The notes under the pieces: generated by a model
Databases searched by the model: none
What the model was told of the DNA's origin: nothing
What the model saw: the letters and a program-made list of their open reading frames with translations, nothing else
Program-made: the position numbers and the translations under genes
Part shown: positions 63,745-64,000 of the stretch, in pieces
Position numbering within the stretch: position 1 is the stretch's first letter
Layout: the number at the start of each line of letters is the position of its first letter
Source of the DNA: Sphaerisporangium fuscum
GTDB taxonomy: Bacteria > Actinomycetota > Actinomycetes > Streptosporangiales > Streptosporangiaceae
Reading direction: 5' to 3'
Assembly (NCBI RefSeq): GCF_018531465.1
Contig: NZ_JAHDTF010000003.1
Coordinates: 310,001-374,000 of the forward strand
Length of the DNA stretch: 64,000 nucleotides

Positions 63745-64000
63745 ATGACCCACTCGAGGGCCCTGCCGTCCGTGCTCGCCGTGGCCGCGTCCGTGCTGCT
63801 GGTCGGCGGCAACGCCCGGGCCGACGCGGAGGTGCCGTTACCGTCGGCGGTCTTCCGCGCCACGCACAACAGCTACTCCGGCAACGTCGACGGCGCCAGG
63901 AACTCCATCACCTACCAGCTCGACCACGGCGTCCGCTTCATCGAGCTCGACGTCCACGACAACGGGTACGCGACCGCGCACGACTACGCGATCGGCCACG
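63745..64000 (+). CDS. Secreted phosphoinositide phospholipase C-like protein (3'-truncated)
   Basis: The first 85 residues of a protein cut by the window end. A Sec signal peptide (MTHSRALPSVLAVAASVLLVGGNARADA) is followed by ATHNSYSG, QLDHGVRFIELDVHDN and an AHDY-GH segment, the pattern of PI-PLC-X-type TIM-barrel phosphodiesterases with the catalytic His and a metal/substrate acidic pair. Codon 32 is TTA. The catalytic second half is out of view. Confidence 0.75.
   Translation, partial: MTHSRALPSVLAVAASVLLVGGNARADAEVPLPSAVFRATHNSYSGNVDGARNSITYQLDHGVRFIELDVHDNGYATAHDYAIGH

Overview
The window is very GC-rich (I estimate above 70% by eye), with strong G/C bias at third codon positions, frequent GTG starts and many 4-bp ATGA/GTGA gene overlaps. 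With an AfsR-type SARP regulator, DUF2079, DUF6223, ROK and BkdR-like genes and secreted RHS/LamG giants, this points to a chromosomal segment of a mycelial actinomycete, perhaps Streptosporangiales or a relative (inference from gene content, not a phylogeny). I see no rRNA, tRNA, CRISPR, insertion sequence or phage genes.

Layout. (1) 1-10195: an oligopeptide/nickel-type ABC transporter (substrate-binding protein cut by the window edge, two permeases, two ATPases) in one operon with an amidase, an amidohydrolase, an acyl-CoA ligase and an aldehyde dehydrogenase. This looks like an import-and-degrade operon for an amide-bearing compound. (2) 10.2-12.9 kb: a broken remnant of another peptide-ABC ATPase, a perfect terminator hairpin, and a divergent DJ-1/PfpI protein and GMC oxidoreductase sharing a symmetric promoter. 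(3) 13-15.6 kb: a DUF2079 membrane protein and a lipoprotein D,D-carboxypeptidase. (4) 15.6-21.1 kb: an alpha-L-fucosidase with its own sugar ABC importer and a divergent ROK repressor. (5) 21.2-24.9 kb: a GNAT/SnoaL-like fusion, a TetR regulator, a small unknown protein, a GT4 glycosyltransferase and a TRIC-like channel. (6) 25.1-34.2 kb: a phenylacetate (paa) catabolic region with a TetR regulator, paaH-, paaF- and paaJ-like genes, paaE, paaC, paaB, paaA and divergent paaZ. paaD is reduced to its last codons and a shard of a paaG-like crotonase lies after paaZ. (7) 34.2-40.2 kb: an MFS transporter, a GNAT protein, an Lrp regulator and a divergent branched-chain 2-oxoacid dehydrogenase operon (E1alpha, E1beta, E2). 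(8) 40.4-60.6 kb: an AfsR/SARP regulator divergent from two giant secreted RHS proteins flanking a triple-LamG protein, ending in a small membrane protein that may be an immunity protein. (9) 60.7-64 kb: a DUF6223 membrane protein, a two-component system, a truncated crotonase and the start of a secreted PI-PLC-like protein.

Two themes stand out. Several genes survive only as splice-like scraps (an OppD/F tail, a paaD tail, a paaG shard, a crotonase N-terminus), which suggests repeated deletions. In addition, the SARP regulator, the LamG protein and the second RHS protein carry rare in-frame TTA codons, and a 22-bp-spaced direct repeat of the kind SARPs bind lies in front of the RHS genes. 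The RHS/LamG/RHS/membrane-protein island is the best candidate for a developmentally controlled, poorly described system.
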